Source: Kosakonia quasisacchari
GTDB lineage: Bacteria; Pseudomonadota; Gammaproteobacteria; Enterobacterales; Enterobacteriaceae
NCBI RefSeq assembly: GCF_004331415.1
Contig: NZ_SJOP01000005.1
Location: 1-64,000, forward strand
Direction: 5' to 3'
DNA: 64,000 nt
Within the stretch, counting starts at the first letter, position 1; each line of letters opens with the position of its first letter. Positions 51,449-61,940 of this stretch are shown here, piece by piece. A model generated the notes under the pieces. The model made no database searches. It was not told the DNA's origin and saw nothing but the letters and a program-made list of their open reading frames with translations. A program made the translations under genes and the position numbers.

Positions 51449-53626
51449 TTAGAAGCGGAAGGTTGCGGTCGCCACTACCTGGCGTTCTGCGCCCCAGAAG
51501 CAGCCGTAGGTGTTAAAGCAGCTTGCGACGTATTCACGGTCAAGCAGGTTGTTGACGTTCACTGCAAGACTGGAACCAGCAAGACCAAAGCGCGCCAGAT
51601 CGTATTTCACAACGGCATCCATCACCGCCGCACTACCGACCTTGAATGTGTTATCCGGATCGCCGTAGCTGGAACCGATTAAGCGGCCACCCGTTCCCAC
51701 AGTCAGACCCGAGAGAACGCCAGAGTGGAAGGTGTAATCCCCCCACAAGGAAGCCATGTGTTTAGGAATTTGTACCGGTGTTTTACCTTTCAGTGTGGTG
51801 TCCTGGGTGTACTCAGCATTCGTGTAGGTGTAGGACGCCGTTACGTTGACGCTCGCGTTAACCGCGGCTTTTGCTTCTAGCTCAACGCCACGAGAGCGAA
51901 TTTCACCTGCAGGAACTTGTGCGAATGGGTTAGTCGGATCCGTGGTCAGGTTGTTTGTTTTGGTTAGCTGATAAAGCGCGCCCGTAACAACAACCGGCAG
52001 ATCTTTCGGTACGTATTTCACGCCTGCTTCGTATTGTTTACCTTTAGACGGTGCATAAGCCACGTTATCAGCCGGAGTCGCAGCCCAGGCTTTTGACGGG
52101 TTAGGTTCAAAAGATTCGCTATAGCTGACATACGGCGTAATGCCATTATCGAAGAGGTAGTTAACCCCGGCACGCCAGGTAAACTGTTTATCATCGCGCT
52201 CGACTTTCTGACCGCTGCTGCGAATAAGCGTTGTCTGTTCGGACCAGTCATAGCGACCGCCCACCGTTGCCACCCACTTATTCCATTCCAGTTGGTCCTG
52301 AACATACAGTCCGGTTTGGTGTTGGGTATTCAACTGGAAAGGCGTTGCGCTCGGGAAATCAACATCGGTATAAACCGGATTATTCATATCCAGCGTAGGC
52401 GCACTTCCGTAGGCGTTTTTGATGTCATTGCGGAAACGGGAGTAATCAATTCCCGTTAGAACGATGTGGGAAACATCACCCGTCGCGAATTTGCTTTCTA
52501 ACTGGGTGTCGACGCCAAAATCGCTGTAGTCTTCGTCAGCCACAATGATTGAACGTGTAAGCTGATCGTTTGTGGCACCAAAACCATAAACGGTTTTCTG
52601 CGAGGTTTTAATCTGGCTGTAGCGCAGGTTTTGGCGAACAGTGAATACATCATCAAACGCGTGTTCAAAACTGTAACCCACCATACGCTGATAGCGGGAA
52701 TATTCGTTGTTTGGAGCACTGTCAGTAAAGCTTGGGGAAATATGTTTGCCGGACGACAATGGCTCAACCGTGCCTTCTTTCGGCAACCAACCGTAATAAC
52801 CCGTACTAGGTTCGTTCTGGATATTCGCCAGCAACGTTAAGTTGGTTTTATCATCCGGGCGCCAACTGAATGACGGCGCAATAGCGTAACGTTTTTGCTT
52901 CGCAAAATCCTGCTGCTCATCGTTAGAACGCGCAAGGCCGGTCAAGCGGTAAGCATACTTGCCGTCATCATCCAACGTATCGCTAAAATCGAAACCAGTC
53001 TGGTAAAGATTATCGGTCCCCATTTTGAACTGAATTTCATGCAGCGGCTCGGTAGTAGGACGCTTGCTGACCATCGAGATGATACCGCCCGGATTGCTCT
53101 TACCATACAGAACGGAAGTCGGACCACGCATCAGTTCAACACGCTCCAGCATGTACGGATCGATGGTCGCGCCGCTGTAGTAATCACCCTGCAATTTAAT
53201 GCCATCAAGGTAGTTGTTCTGCGTAGGCCCAGGCGTTGAGAAACCACGAATGCTGACGAAATCATAAGTGTTCGATGCACCACGGTTGCTAACCACCACG
53301 CCCGGTGTATAACCCAGTGCTTCTTTTACAGAAGTGGGCTGGCGGATCTGCATCTCTTCATTCGTCACAACCGAAATAGACTGCGGCGTCTTTTCAATCG
53401 GAGTATCGGTTTTCGTCGCCGTTGCCGTGTGTTTCGCGGCGATGGTCGCCGCCGGTCCCCATGCGCTTTCCTGCGGAGCCGCGCTGGTGGTGACGGTGAT
53501 GGTTTCTTCTTTTTGGGTTGTTGCAGCCTGTGCGTAAACAGACATGCCGCTAACCGCTGTGGCTACTACAACTGCGATTTTACGCAGCGTAGTGTTGACT
53601 GGCTGAGCAGTGTTAGGACGCGCCAT
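51449..53626 (-). CDS. fhuA: TonB-dependent ferrichrome outer-membrane receptor
   Basis: Imports ferrichrome; in E. coli also the receptor for phages T1, T5 and phi80 and colicin M. The 725-residue precursor has a signal peptide ending YAQA (34), TonB box ETITVT (41-46), plug domain (to about 190) and a 22-strand barrel ending in TATFRF. The loop after VYGFG (residues 347-371) is about 19 residues shorter than in E. coli and lacks its two cysteines, whereas the C-terminal CFNTYGC pair is kept. A Fur box lies upstream. Confidence 0.95.
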   Translation of the reverse strand: MARPNTAQPVNTTLRKIAVVVATAVSGMSVYAQAATTQKEETITVTTSAAPQESAWGPAATIAAKHTATATKTDTPIEKTPQSISVVTNEEMQIRQPTSVKEALGYTPGVVVSNRGASNTYDFVSIRGFSTPGPTQNNYLDGIKLQGDYYSGATIDPYMLERVELMRGPTSVLYGKSNPGGIISMVSKRPTTEPLHEIQFKMGTDNLYQTGFDFSDTLDDDGKYAYRLTGLARSNDEQQDFAKQKRYAIAPSFSWRPDDKTNLTLLANIQNEPSTGYYGWLPKEGTVEPLSSGKHISPSFTDSAPNNEYSRYQRMVGYSFEHAFDDVFTVRQNLRYSQIKTSQKTVYGFGATNDQLTRSIIVADEDYSDFGVDTQLESKFATGDVSHIVLTGIDYSRFRNDIKNAYGSAPTLDMNNPVYTDVDFPSATPFQLNTQHQTGLYVQDQLEWNKWVATVGGRYDWSEQTTLIRSSGQKVERDDKQFTWRAGVNYLFDNGITPYVSYSESFEPNPSKAWAATPADNVAYAPSKGKQYEAGVKYVPKDLPVVVTGALYQLTKTNNLTTDPTNPFAQVPAGEIRSRGVELEAKAAVNASVNVTASYTYTNAEYTQDTTLKGKTPVQIPKHMASLWGDYTFHSGVLSGLTVGTGGRLIGSSYGDPDNTFKVGSAAVMDAVVKYDLARFGLAGSSLAVNVNNLLDREYVASCFNTYGCFWGAERQVVATATFRF

Positions 53627-53650
53627 TAGTTTATCTCTGATTCAAATGAG

Positions 53651-53682
53651 TTAATGATAACGTAAACGAGAATTATTATTAT
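53651..53682 (-). promoter_or_regulatory. Fur box region upstream of fhuA
   Basis: An A/T-rich imperfect palindrome (AATAATAATTCTCG and ACGTTATCATTAAC on the minus strand) matches overlapping copies of the Fur consensus and the E. coli fhuA operator. It lies about 25-55 nt before the fhuA start, so Fe-Fur should repress fhuACDB. Confidence 0.8.
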
Positions 53683-53826
53683 GACCGCAGCATAATATGC
53701 GAAGCGCTGTGCGCATAGCAAGTAGTAAGCCGCCTGAAACGGCCTGAAGGATTAAGAAGTAACCAGATAAACAGCAGGGAGTTAAGGGCGGTTTACTGCA
53801 TCAGTATTGGCATGTATGCGGGCGTT

Positions 53827-53856
53827 AAAAAACCCCCGATGTTACCAACGGGGGTT
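53827..53856 (-). terminator. Terminator after mrcB
   Basis: On the minus strand AAACCCCCG and CGGGGGTTT form a 9-bp stem with a 10-nt loop followed by six U. It lies 23 nt after the mrcB stop and insulates fhuA from mrcB. Confidence 0.9.
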
Positions 53857-53879
53857 TCAGGTTTTGTCACGGCAGAAAG

Positions 53880-56408
53880 TTAGTTACCGCCGAACATCTC
53901 TTTTATCCAACCAGCGACGCCATCGCTTTTCTGCTCCTGCTGCGGCGGCTGTTGAGGCTGCTGCTGCGCCGGTTGCTGAGGCTGCTGGGATTGATCAAAC
54001 GGGTTCCCAGTTTGCGGCTGCACCTGGTTTTGCTGGCACAGCGTTTCCGGGTTGGTCGTCCAGACCGGCAATTGGCGCACGCCGCCACCGCCGCAGACAA
54101 AGTTACCCATATCATCAACGCCCATCGTGTTGATGTCTTCTGGCGGCGTCAGATCCAGCGGGATCGGCGACTGGTTTTCCAGATAACGCTGGTAAATCGC
54201 CATCGCGCCGCTGGCACCATACAGCTTCGTCGGCTGGTTATTATCGCGGCCGACCCAGGTAATCGTCACTTCGCGCCCGTCGATGCCCGCAAACCAGGTA
54301 TCGACGTTATTGTTGGTGGTACCGGTTTTACCTGCCAGATGCAGACCCGGATACTTCGCGCCAAGCTGGCGACCCGTCCCACGCAGAACAACCTGCTGCA
54401 TCGTCCACAACGTCATGTACGCCGCCTGCGCCGGTACAGCGCGCTCGGCCTGCGGGAAGCTTTGATACAAGACCGTACCGTCTTCAGCGATCACCGAACG
54501 CAGCGCGGAAAGCGGCGCGCGGTTACCGCCGCTGGCGATGGTCTGGAAAGCCTGCGCCACTTCAATCGGCGTCAGGTTCAGCGCACCGAGCAGCATAGAT
54601 GGCATGCCGGTCAGCTGATCTTTCGGCGCCCCCAGTTTCTGCCAGGTATCCGTTACCGCAGGTAACCCTACCGCCATCCCGAGGTTCACCGTGGGTACGT
54701 TCATCGAGCGGGTCAGCGCATCCACCAGCATCACCTGGCCGCTAAAACGACGGTCATCGTTCTGCGGTGCCCACACCTGGCCGTTAGACAAGCGCAGCGA
54801 AATCGGCGCATCGGCAATCCAGGTATTCAGGCGATAGATGTTCGGCTGGCTCAGCGCCGTCAGGTAGGTTGCCGGTTTCGCCAGCGAGCCAATGGAACGG
54901 CGCGCCTGCATCGCACGGTTATAGCCCGCGAACTGCGGCGTCGCACCGCCGACCATTGCGCGCACTTCGCCGGTGTAGCGGTCAACCACCACCATTGCCG
55001 TTTCAAGATCGGTCAGCTTGCGCTGTTTGATCAACAGCGGAATACCTTCCACAGCCGCTTTTTCGGCGGCGTCCTGCGCCACGGAATCAAAGGTGGTGAA
55101 GATCTTCACGCCGGAGAGATCTTTCACCTTATCGCCGAGCTTAGCCTGCAACTCCTGGCGCACCATCTGCATAAATGCCGGCTGCGGTGAAATCACCCCG
55201 CCACGCGGCTGCACACCGAGCGGACGCGCGCTCAGCATGTCATACAGTTCCTGGTCGATAACGTTCTGCTGTTGCAGCAAACGCAGCACCAGGTTACGAC
55301 GCTCCAGCGCCAGTTTCGGGTTACGCCACGGGTTGTAGATTGACGCGCCTTTGACCATCCCCACCAGCAATGCCTGCTGATCGAGGCTCAGCTCTTCCAC
55401 CGGACGGCCAAAATAGTAGAGGCTCGCCAGCGGGAAACCGCGGATCTCGTTGTCGCCGCTCTGACCGAGGTACACCTCGTTCATATACAGCTCAAGAATG
55501 CGATCTTTGCTGTAGCGGGCATCCATAATCAGCGCCATATAGGCTTCGTTGGCTTTACGCCAGTAGGAGCGCTCGCTGCTGAGGAACAGGTTTTTCACCA
55601 GTTGCTGCGTCAGCGTACTCGCCCCTTGTACTGTGCGTCCGGCGGTCAGGTTTGCCAGTACCGCACGGCCAATAGAGTAGAAGCTAATGCCGTCGTGCTC
55701 GTAGAAGTGGCGGTCTTCGGTCGCCAGCAGCGTATCCACCAGCAGATCCGGGAAGCCATTGCGCGGCACGAACAAGCGCTGCTCGCCATTAGGTGAAGAG
55801 AGCATGGTAATCAAGCGCGGATCGAGACGGAAGAAACCGAACTGGCGGTTGCTGTCCATATTTTCGATGGTTTCCAGACGAGAGCCGTCAAAGGTCAAAC
55901 GCGCGCGCACCTGCCCTTCTTTACTGTCCGGGAAATCAAACGGGCGGCGGATCATCTCAATGCTTTTCGCCTGCACGGTAAACTCGCCGGGACGCGTCAT
56001 CTTCGTCACCTGGCGGTACTGCGTGGCTTCCAGCAGCTTCACCATCTCGTTTTTACTGATTGCCATATCCGGTTCGAGGTTGACCATACGGCCATACACC
56101 GCGGCAGGCAGTTGCCAGACTTTTCCGTCGATACGGGCACGGATTTTTTGGTCCAGATAAACGCCATAAATGGCGCACAGCACGGCCAGAACGATGGCAA
56201 TTTTTAACAGCAGCCAGAACCAGCCGCGTTTGCCGCGTGGCTGCTTGCCTTTGCCTCTTCCTTTTTTCGGCATCGGTTCCTCGTCTTCATCGTCATCTTC
56301 ATACTCGTCGTACTCCTCTTCCCGAAGTCGACGACGACTGATTTTCTCTTTCGCCGGACGCGCTGGTTTACCCTTGCGTCCAATTGGCTCGCGGTCATTC
56401 CCCGCCAT
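53880..56408 (-). CDS. mrcB: Bifunctional penicillin-binding protein 1b
   Basis: Polymerises and cross-links peptidoglycan. The 842-residue protein has a charged cytosolic N-terminus (about 1-62, with an acidic stretch [11 protein letters not shown]), one membrane helix, a UB2H domain, the GT51 domain with [14 protein letters not shown], and the transpeptidase with serine in SIGSLAKP and KTGTTNNN. M46 is retained, the internal start of the shorter gamma form in E. coli. The tail is Gln/Pro-rich (about 800-825) before [13 protein letters not shown]. It follows hrpB by 117 nt. Confidence 0.97.
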   Translation of the reverse strand: MAGNDREPIGRKGKPARPAKEKISRRRLREEEYDEYEDDDEDEEPMPKKGRGKGKQPRGKRGWFWLLLKIAIVLAVLCAIYGVYLDQKIRARIDGKVWQLPAAVYGRMVNLEPDMAISKNEMVKLLEATQYRQVTKMTRPGEFTVQAKSIEMIRRPFDFPDSKEGQVRARLTFDGSRLETIENMDSNRQFGFFRLDPRLITMLSSPNGEQRLFVPRNGFPDLLVDTLLATEDRHFYEHDGISFYSIGRAVLANLTAGRTVQGASTLTQQLVKNLFLSSERSYWRKANEAYMALIMDARYSKDRILELYMNEVYLGQSGDNEIRGFPLASLYYFGRPVEELSLDQQALLVGMVKGASIYNPWRNPKLALERRNLVLRLLQQQNVIDQELYDMLSARPLGVQPRGGVISPQPAFMQMVRQELQAKLGDKVKDLSGVKIFTTFDSVAQDAAEKAAVEGIPLLIKQRKLTDLETAMVVVDRYTGEVRAMVGGATPQFAGYNRAMQARRSIGSLAKPATYLTALSQPNIYRLNTWIADAPISLRLSNGQVWAPQNDDRRFSGQVMLVDALTRSMNVPTVNLGMAVGLPAVTDTWQKLGAPKDQLTGMPSMLLGALNLTPIEVAQAFQTIASGGNRAPLSALRSVIAEDGTVLYQSFPQAERAVPAQAAYMTLWTMQQVVLRGTGRQLGAKYPGLHLAGKTGTTNNNVDTWFAGIDGREVTITWVGRDNNQPTKLYGASGAMAIYQRYLENQSPIPLDLTPPEDINTMGVDDMGNFVCGGGGVRQLPVWTTNPETLCQQNQVQPQTGNPFDQSQQPQQPAQQQPQQPPQQEQKSDGVAGWIKEMFGGN

Positions 56409-56525
56409 GCTTTACTCTCCGCAACTTTCAGGCGCAAGGGCCTGATTCTCAACTCTTCCGCACCAGGGAAGAAGAAGAAATCTCTCAATTTATCGCACTG
56501 TTTGATGGCAAGAAGCCCATCGCGG

Positions 56526-58955
56526 TTACGAATACTTTTTGGTGCGCCGCGTCGGTGCCGTATTGGCCGGATCGTCCGGCCAGACATGCTTCGGGTAGCG
56601 CCCTTTCATCTCTTTTTGCACTTCGCGATACGCGCCCGCCCAAAACGCGCTTAAATCACGGGTGATTTGCAGCGGACGTTGCGCAGGGGAAAGCAGTTCC
56701 AGTACCAGCGCCACGCGCCCTTGCGCAATGGTCGGCGTTGTCGCTTCGCCAAACATCTCTTGCATACGCACCGCCAGCGCTGGCGGGTTATCTTCGTGAT
56801 AACGAATCGCTATCCGGCTTCCCGTCGGCACAGTGTAATGCGCAGGCAGCTCACTATCCAGACGTTGACGTAATGACCACGGCATCGCATTTTGTAACGC
56901 TTGCGTAACATCGAGCGCTTTCAGCTCGCGCAACGAGCGGATACCGCTCATTTGCGGCAATAACCACTGTTCAAGATTTTCCAGCAGCGAGGCCTCATCG
57001 ACCGCTGGCCAGTCAACTTCCGGCAGCCACTTCGCCGCACAGTGTAAACGCAAGCGCAATTGCTCGGCATCGGGCGTCCAGTTCAGTACCCGCAAGCCCT
57101 TATCACGAATGCCGTTCAGCATCGCCTGATGCAACTCCTCTTCCGAGGGTTTCGCCAACGGCTGTACTTTTAACGTCAATTGACCTATCTGACTACGACG
57201 AAACGCTTTTAACGTGCCCTGCGCCTCGTCCCACTCAACCGTGTCCGACTGCTGCAATAAATGTGGGCAACGGGTGATAAGCGCGTCAATATCCAGCGGC
57301 AACGCCAGCAAAATCCGCGCATCAGGTGACTGGCTACCCTGCAACAGCAGTGGCGCTATCAACCACTCGTGACGGTTGAGCGCATCATCTGCATCCAGCG
57401 TTGCGCCCATGCCGTTCGCCAGTTGGTAGCGCCCTTCCTGGCCGCGCCGACGGGCGATACGATCGGCAAAGGCGCTTGCCAGCAGCGGTGCCAGCATGGT
57501 GTTGTCCAGCTCGCCATCACTGCTTTTCAAGCGACGAGCCAGCTGGCGCGCGCGCTGTTGCCAGTTCGGCTGGTTACGTGAAAACGCCGCGCTTAAGTCA
57601 CTGCCGCCGCCGCGCGGCGGTTCTTCCAGAATCGCCGCCAGCTTCGCCGCCGTGGCAATTTCGTCACCGCCTTTTGCCGCCGCCAGCATTGCTGCCAGGC
57701 GCGGATCGTTACCGAGCGCCGCCATGCGTTGCCCAAACGGTGTCAGTCGCCCCTCGTCAAGCGCCTGCAGTTGGCTGAGCAGCTTGCGCGCCGCGGCGAG
57801 ATTCACCGCCGGCGGTAGATCCAGCCAACTAAGCTGGGCAGGATCCTGGCATCCCCACTGTATTAATTCCATCAACAGCCCGGATAAATCGCTACTCAAT
57901 ATTTCAGGGCTGCTCTGTGCCGCCGCGCGTTCCGCCAGCTCTTTACTCAGTAAATGCACGCAAATGCCAGGCTCAAGACGACCGGCACGCCCGGCGCGCT
58001 GCGTCATCGAGGCCACACTGATACGCTGCGTCACCAGCCGGGTTAACCCGCTGCGAGTATCAAACCGCGCGACGCGCTCCTGGGCGCTATCGACCACCAG
58101 GCGAATGCCTTCAATGGTCAAACTGGTTTCGGCAATATTGGTGGCGAGCACCACTTTTCGCTGCCCTGTGGGCGCGGGCAAAATGGCTTTACGCTGCTCA
58201 CTGAGCGGCAGTGCGCCGTATAACGGGCAGAGCAGAACATCGCTGCCAACGCGGGAAGCCAGTTGCTCCTGTACGCGCTGGATTTCACCGACTCCCGGCA
58301 AAAACAGCAGCAGCGAACCGGGTTCATTACGCAGTAATTCCGCTGTCGCCTGCGCCACCGCGTCGTCAAAGCGAAGATGGGTCGGCAATGGCTGATAGCG
58401 TTGCTCAACCGGATAGGCACGCCCAGCAGAAACAATGGCTGGCGCATCCGGCAGCAGCGCTTGTAAACGGGCATTATCGAGCGTTGCCGACATCACCAGC
58501 AGTTTGAGGTCATCGCGCAGCCCTTGCTGCACGTCCAACAGCAGCGCCAGGGCGAGGTCCGCTTGCAGGCTGCGCTCGTGAAACTCATCGAGGATCACCA
58601 GCCCTACGCCGCTGAGTTCTGGATCTTGCTGAACCAGCCGCGTCAAAATCCCTTCTGTCACCACTTCGAGCCGGGTATTCGGCCCCACGCAAGTTTCCGC
58701 ACGCATCCGGTAACCTACGGTTTCGCCCGGTTTTTCATCAAGTAGCTCCGCCAGCCGCTGGGCCACGTTGCGAGCAGCCAGACGACGCGGCTCAAGCAAC
58801 AAAATGCGGCCATGAATGTCGCCTTGTTGCAGCAGTTGCAGTGGCAACCAGGTCGATTTCCCTGCGCCAGTGGGTGCGCTTAATAGCACTTGTGGCGCAG
58901 CGCGCAAGGCAAAAAGGATATCGGGCAGAACGGCGGCGACTGGCAGTGAGGACAC
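56526..58955 (-). CDS. hrpB: ATP-dependent DEAH-box helicase HrpB
   Basis: Predicted RNA helicase of the DEAH family; biological role in enterobacteria is poorly defined. The GTG at 58955 begins MSSLPVAAVLPDIL and gives 809 residues, as in E. coli; a CCGGAG Shine-Dalgarno precedes it. Motif I is SAPTGAGKSTWLP, motif II DEFH in VILDEFHERS, motif III SAT, and motif VI QRAGRAGR, followed by the HrpB-specific C-terminal domain. It is divergent from thpR across 73 nt. Confidence 0.93.
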   Translation of the reverse strand: MSSLPVAAVLPDILFALRAAPQVLLSAPTGAGKSTWLPLQLLQQGDIHGRILLLEPRRLAARNVAQRLAELLDEKPGETVGYRMRAETCVGPNTRLEVVTEGILTRLVQQDPELSGVGLVILDEFHERSLQADLALALLLDVQQGLRDDLKLLVMSATLDNARLQALLPDAPAIVSAGRAYPVEQRYQPLPTHLRFDDAVAQATAELLRNEPGSLLLFLPGVGEIQRVQEQLASRVGSDVLLCPLYGALPLSEQRKAILPAPTGQRKVVLATNIAETSLTIEGIRLVVDSAQERVARFDTRSGLTRLVTQRISVASMTQRAGRAGRLEPGICVHLLSKELAERAAAQSSPEILSSDLSGLLMELIQWGCQDPAQLSWLDLPPAVNLAAARKLLSQLQALDEGRLTPFGQRMAALGNDPRLAAMLAAAKGGDEIATAAKLAAILEEPPRGGGSDLSAAFSRNQPNWQQRARQLARRLKSSDGELDNTMLAPLLASAFADRIARRRGQEGRYQLANGMGATLDADDALNRHEWLIAPLLLQGSQSPDARILLALPLDIDALITRCPHLLQQSDTVEWDEAQGTLKAFRRSQIGQLTLKVQPLAKPSEEELHQAMLNGIRDKGLRVLNWTPDAEQLRLRLHCAAKWLPEVDWPAVDEASLLENLEQWLLPQMSGIRSLRELKALDVTQALQNAMPWSLRQRLDSELPAHYTVPTGSRIAIRYHEDNPPALAVRMQEMFGEATTPTIAQGRVALVLELLSPAQRPLQITRDLSAFWAGAYREVQKEMKGRYPKHVWPDDPANTAPTRRTKKYS

Positions 58956-59028
58956 AAAAGCTCCGGAGGGTTAACATAAGCCGGCCAGCAGTATAACATC
59001 GCCGTAAACCTTTGACCTCGAGCCTGCC

Positions 59029-59559
59029 ATGTCTGAACCAAAAAGGCTGTTTTTCGCCCTTGAACTCCCAGCGGATATTCAGACGCAGGTGGTGCAATGG
59101 CGCGCGCAGCATTTCCCACCAGATGCGGGACGACCGATTGCAGCGGCGAATCTGCATCTGACGCTGGCGTTTCTCGGTGAAATCAGCGCGGAAAAACAGC
59201 GCGCACTGGAAGAACTGGCTGGGCGGATACGCCAGCCAGACTTTACGCTCACGCTCGACGATGCCGGGCAATGGCTGCGCTCGCGTGTGGTCTGGCTTGG
59301 TTCACGCCAGCCACCGCGTGGGCTGCTGCAACTGGCGGATATGCTCCGCGCCCAGGCTTCCCGCAGCGGGTGTTACCAAAGCCCGCAGCCGTTTCACCCG
59401 CACATTACACTGCTGCGCGACGCCAGCCACGCTGTCACCATTCCGCCACCGGGTTTTCGCTGGTCGTTCCCGGTGACGACATTTGCATTGTATGAATCGC
59501 AATTTATCCAGGGTCGAACCCGCTACACGCAGTTGCATCGCTGGACGCTTAAAAAATAA
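59029..59559 (+). CDS. thpR: RNA 2',3'-cyclic phosphodiesterase (2H family)
   Basis: ThpR (LigT) opens 2',3'-cyclic phosphates on RNA and shows weak 2'-5' ligase activity in vitro. The 176-residue protein has the two HxTx motifs of the 2H superfamily, HLTLAFLG (about 43-50) and HPHITLLR (about 123-130). Length is normal. It begins a short unit with sfsA, 9 nt downstream. Confidence 0.93.
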   Translation: MSEPKRLFFALELPADIQTQVVQWRAQHFPPDAGRPIAAANLHLTLAFLGEISAEKQRALEELAGRIRQPDFTLTLDDAGQWLRSRVVWLGSRQPPRGLLQLADMLRAQASRSGCYQSPQPFHPHITLLRDASHAVTIPPPGFRWSFPVTTFALYESQFIQGRTRYTQLHRWTLKK

Positions 59560-59568
59560 GGATTTCCC

Positions 59569-60273
59569 ATGGATTTTTCACCGCCGCTTAAATCCGCCAC
59601 GCTGATTCAGCGTTATAAACGCTTCCTTGCGGATGTGGTCACGCCTGAAGGGGAAACCCTCACGCTGCATTGCCCTAATACTGGTGCGATGACCGGCTGC
59701 GCAACACCTGGCGACAAAGTTTGGTATTCCACGTCGAATAATCCTAAGCGCAAATATGCCCATACGTGGGAATTATCCCAAACCCAACAGGGGGCATTTA
59801 TTTGCGTCAATACTCAGCGGGCAAATATGCTGACAAAAGAAGCAATACTCACTGACCAGTTGCCTGAACTCAGCGGATATAGCACGCTGAAAAGCGAAGT
59901 AAAATATGGTGCGGAAGGTAGCAGAATTGATTTTCTGTTACAGGCGGATGACCGGCGCAACTGCTATATTGAAGTGAAATCGGTCACGCTCGCCGAGCAG
60001 CAGTCAGGCTACTTCCCGGATGCCGTAACCTTGCGAGGACAGAAGCATTTACGGGAATTAATGAGCGTCGCGGCCAACGGCGATCGCGCGGTAATTCTGT
60101 TTGCTGTTCTGCACTCCGCCGTTGAACATTTTTCTCCGGCACGCCATATTGACGAGGAATACGCACGATTGTTGAATGAGGCACAACACCGGGGTGTAGA
60201 AGTTATCGCTTATAAAGCGGAACTTTCTGCCGATAATATCACTCTTAGGTTGCCACTACCTTTTACGGTATAA
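59569..60273 (+). CDS. sfsA: SfsA family DNA-binding/nuclease-like protein
   Basis: Named from sugar-fermentation stimulation when overexpressed in E. coli; binds DNA non-specifically and its true role is open. The 234-residue protein has the SfsA signatures [13 protein letters not shown] and YIEVKSVTL; the latter, with RIDFLL, resembles a PD-(D/E)XK nuclease active site. It follows thpR by 9 nt. The 173-nt gap to dksA holds the dksA promoter region and no gene. Confidence 0.9.
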   Translation: MDFSPPLKSATLIQRYKRFLADVVTPEGETLTLHCPNTGAMTGCATPGDKVWYSTSNNPKRKYAHTWELSQTQQGAFICVNTQRANMLTKEAILTDQLPELSGYSTLKSEVKYGAEGSRIDFLLQADDRRNCYIEVKSVTLAEQQSGYFPDAVTLRGQKHLRELMSVAANGDRAVILFAVLHSAVEHFSPARHIDEEYARLLNEAQHRGVEVIAYKAELSADNITLRLPLPFTV

Positions 60274-60446
60274 AGGCAAGCTTTTGACGAATAAGTGATT
60301 TGGTCGCGTGCGCAAATACGCTTTTCTTCACAGGGTTGTCAAGTGTTACGTTTAGATATTTGCCATCCGTAAAAGCATCTGCTATTTATAGCGGCCTGAT
60401 TTTTCCCCCACACGGGGATCGATAGTGCGTGTTAAGGAGAAGCAAC

Positions 60447-60902
60447 ATGCAAGAAGGGCAAAACCGTAAAACATCGTCCCTGAGTATTCTCGCCATCGCT
60501 GGGGTGGAGCCGTATCAAGAGAAGCCGGGCGAAGAGTATATGAACGAAGCCCAGCTGGCGCATTTCAAGCGTATTCTTGAAGCATGGCGTAATCAACTTA
60601 GGGATGAAGTCGATCGCACCGTCACGCACATGCAGGACGAAGCAGCTAACTTCCCCGATCCGGTCGACCGTGCCGCTCAGGAAGAAGAGTTCAGCCTTGA
60701 ACTGCGTAACCGTGATCGCGAGCGCAAGTTGATTAAAAAGATCGAGAAGACGCTGAAAAAAGTAGAAGACGAAGATTTTGGCTTCTGCGAATCCTGTGGC
60801 GTTGAAATTGGTATCCGTCGTCTGGAAGCACGTCCGACTGCCGACCTGTGCATCGACTGCAAAACCCTGGCGGAAATCCGCGAAAAGCAGATGGCAGGTT
60901 AA
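60447..60902 (+). CDS. dksA: RNA polymerase-binding transcription factor DksA
   Basis: Enters the RNA polymerase secondary channel and, with ppGpp, inhibits rRNA and ribosomal protein promoters and activates amino-acid promoters. The 151-residue protein from the ATG at 60447 is nearly identical to E. coli DksA: coiled coil with tip acids in [10 protein letters not shown] (D71, D74), and a four-cysteine zinc finger (C114, C117, C135, C138). An in-frame start at 60429 has no support; AAGGAG precedes 60447. The rpsB promoter in this window has the GC-rich discriminator DksA acts on. Confidence 0.98.
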   Translation: MQEGQNRKTSSLSILAIAGVEPYQEKPGEEYMNEAQLAHFKRILEAWRNQLRDEVDRTVTHMQDEAANFPDPVDRAAQEEEFSLELRNRDRERKLIKKIEKTLKKVEDEDFGFCESCGVEIGIRRLEARPTADLCIDCKTLAEIREKQMAG

Positions 60903-60921
60903 TGACCTGATGTCTTCAATG

Positions 60922-60971
60922 GCGCACCGCTAAGGCGTGGTGCGCCCTATACGGCGGGATCGATTCCCGCC
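60922..60971 (+). terminator. Two consecutive hairpins between dksA and gluQ
   Basis: GGCGCACC pairs with GGTGCGCC around a CGCTAAGGCGT-like loop (60922-60947), and GGCGGGA pairs with TCCCGCC around TCGAT (60953-60971). Neither has a strong T run, so they are more likely attenuating or mRNA-stabilising structures than a full terminator. Confidence 0.5.
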
Positions 60972-60989
60972 TATATTTTTGCCAGCGAT

Positions 60990-61886
60990 ATGCCTGAATC
61001 ACACTATATTGGGCGCTTTGCGCCATCCCCGTCCGGTGAACTGCATTTCGGTTCGTTAATTGCTGCTCTCGGCAGCTACCTGCAAGCTCGCGCCAACCAC
61101 GGCACCTGGCTTGTTCGCATTGAAGATATTGATCCCCCAAGAGAAGTTCCCGGCGCTGCAGAAACCATTCTTTGCCAGCTCGAACATTATGGTCTGCACT
61201 GGGACGGCGACGTGCTGTGGCAATCCCGGCGTCATGACGCCTACCGCGCGGCGCTCGCGACCCTGCAACGCGAAGGACTGAGCTATTTTTGCACCTGTTC
61301 GCGTGCACGCATCCAAAGCATTGGCGGTATTTATGATGGGCATTGCCGCACATTACAAAATGGCGCGCAAAACGCCGCCGTACGGCTGATACAGCAGCAT
61401 CCGGTTCTGCACTTCGACGATAAACTGCGTGGGCGCATCGTTGCCGACGAAAAACTGGCGCGGGAAGATTTTATTATTCACCGCCGTGATGGGCTGTTTG
61501 CCTATAACCTCGCGGTGGTGGTCGATGACCACTTTCAGGGCGTCACGGAAATTGTGCGCGGTGCGGATCTGATAGAACCTACAGTGCGGCAAATCTCGCT
61601 CTATAAGCAGTTTGGCTGGCAGGCTCCAGGGTATATTCATTTACCGCTGGCGCTCAATGAGCAGGGGAGCAAGCTTTCCAAGCAAAACCACGCACCCGCG
61701 TTGCCTGAAGGGGATCCGCGTCCGGTAATAATCAGGGCTTTACAATTTTTGAACCAGGATGTAACAAATGAGTGGCAGGATCTGCGCATTGACGCGCTGC
61801 TGCAAAAAGCGGTGGAAAACTGGGCACTTTGCCGTGTACCTGACGCGGCGGATGCGAATACAGCATTCTCAAACGGCTCGCGCTGA
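60990..61886 (+). CDS. gluQ: Glutamyl-Q tRNA(Asp) synthetase
   Basis: Truncated paralogue of glutamyl-tRNA synthetase that attaches glutamate to queuosine-34 of tRNA-Asp. The 298-residue protein has the HIGH-like site in [14 protein letters not shown], zinc ligands in FCTCSRARI plus a later YDGHC, and a KMSKS-like KLSKQNHA, but no anticodon-binding domain. It follows dksA by 87 nt, the conserved dksA-gluQ arrangement. Confidence 0.95.
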   Translation: MPESHYIGRFAPSPSGELHFGSLIAALGSYLQARANHGTWLVRIEDIDPPREVPGAAETILCQLEHYGLHWDGDVLWQSRRHDAYRAALATLQREGLSYFCTCSRARIQSIGGIYDGHCRTLQNGAQNAAVRLIQQHPVLHFDDKLRGRIVADEKLAREDFIIHRRDGLFAYNLAVVVDDHFQGVTEIVRGADLIEPTVRQISLYKQFGWQAPGYIHLPLALNEQGSKLSKQNHAPALPEGDPRPVIIRALQFLNQDVTNEWQDLRIDALLQKAVENWALCRVPDAADANTAFSNGSR

Positions 61887-61940
61887 GCTATGATTAGCCG
61901 CTATTTTTTGTCCTGACGTTTGACACTACCGAGGTGTACT

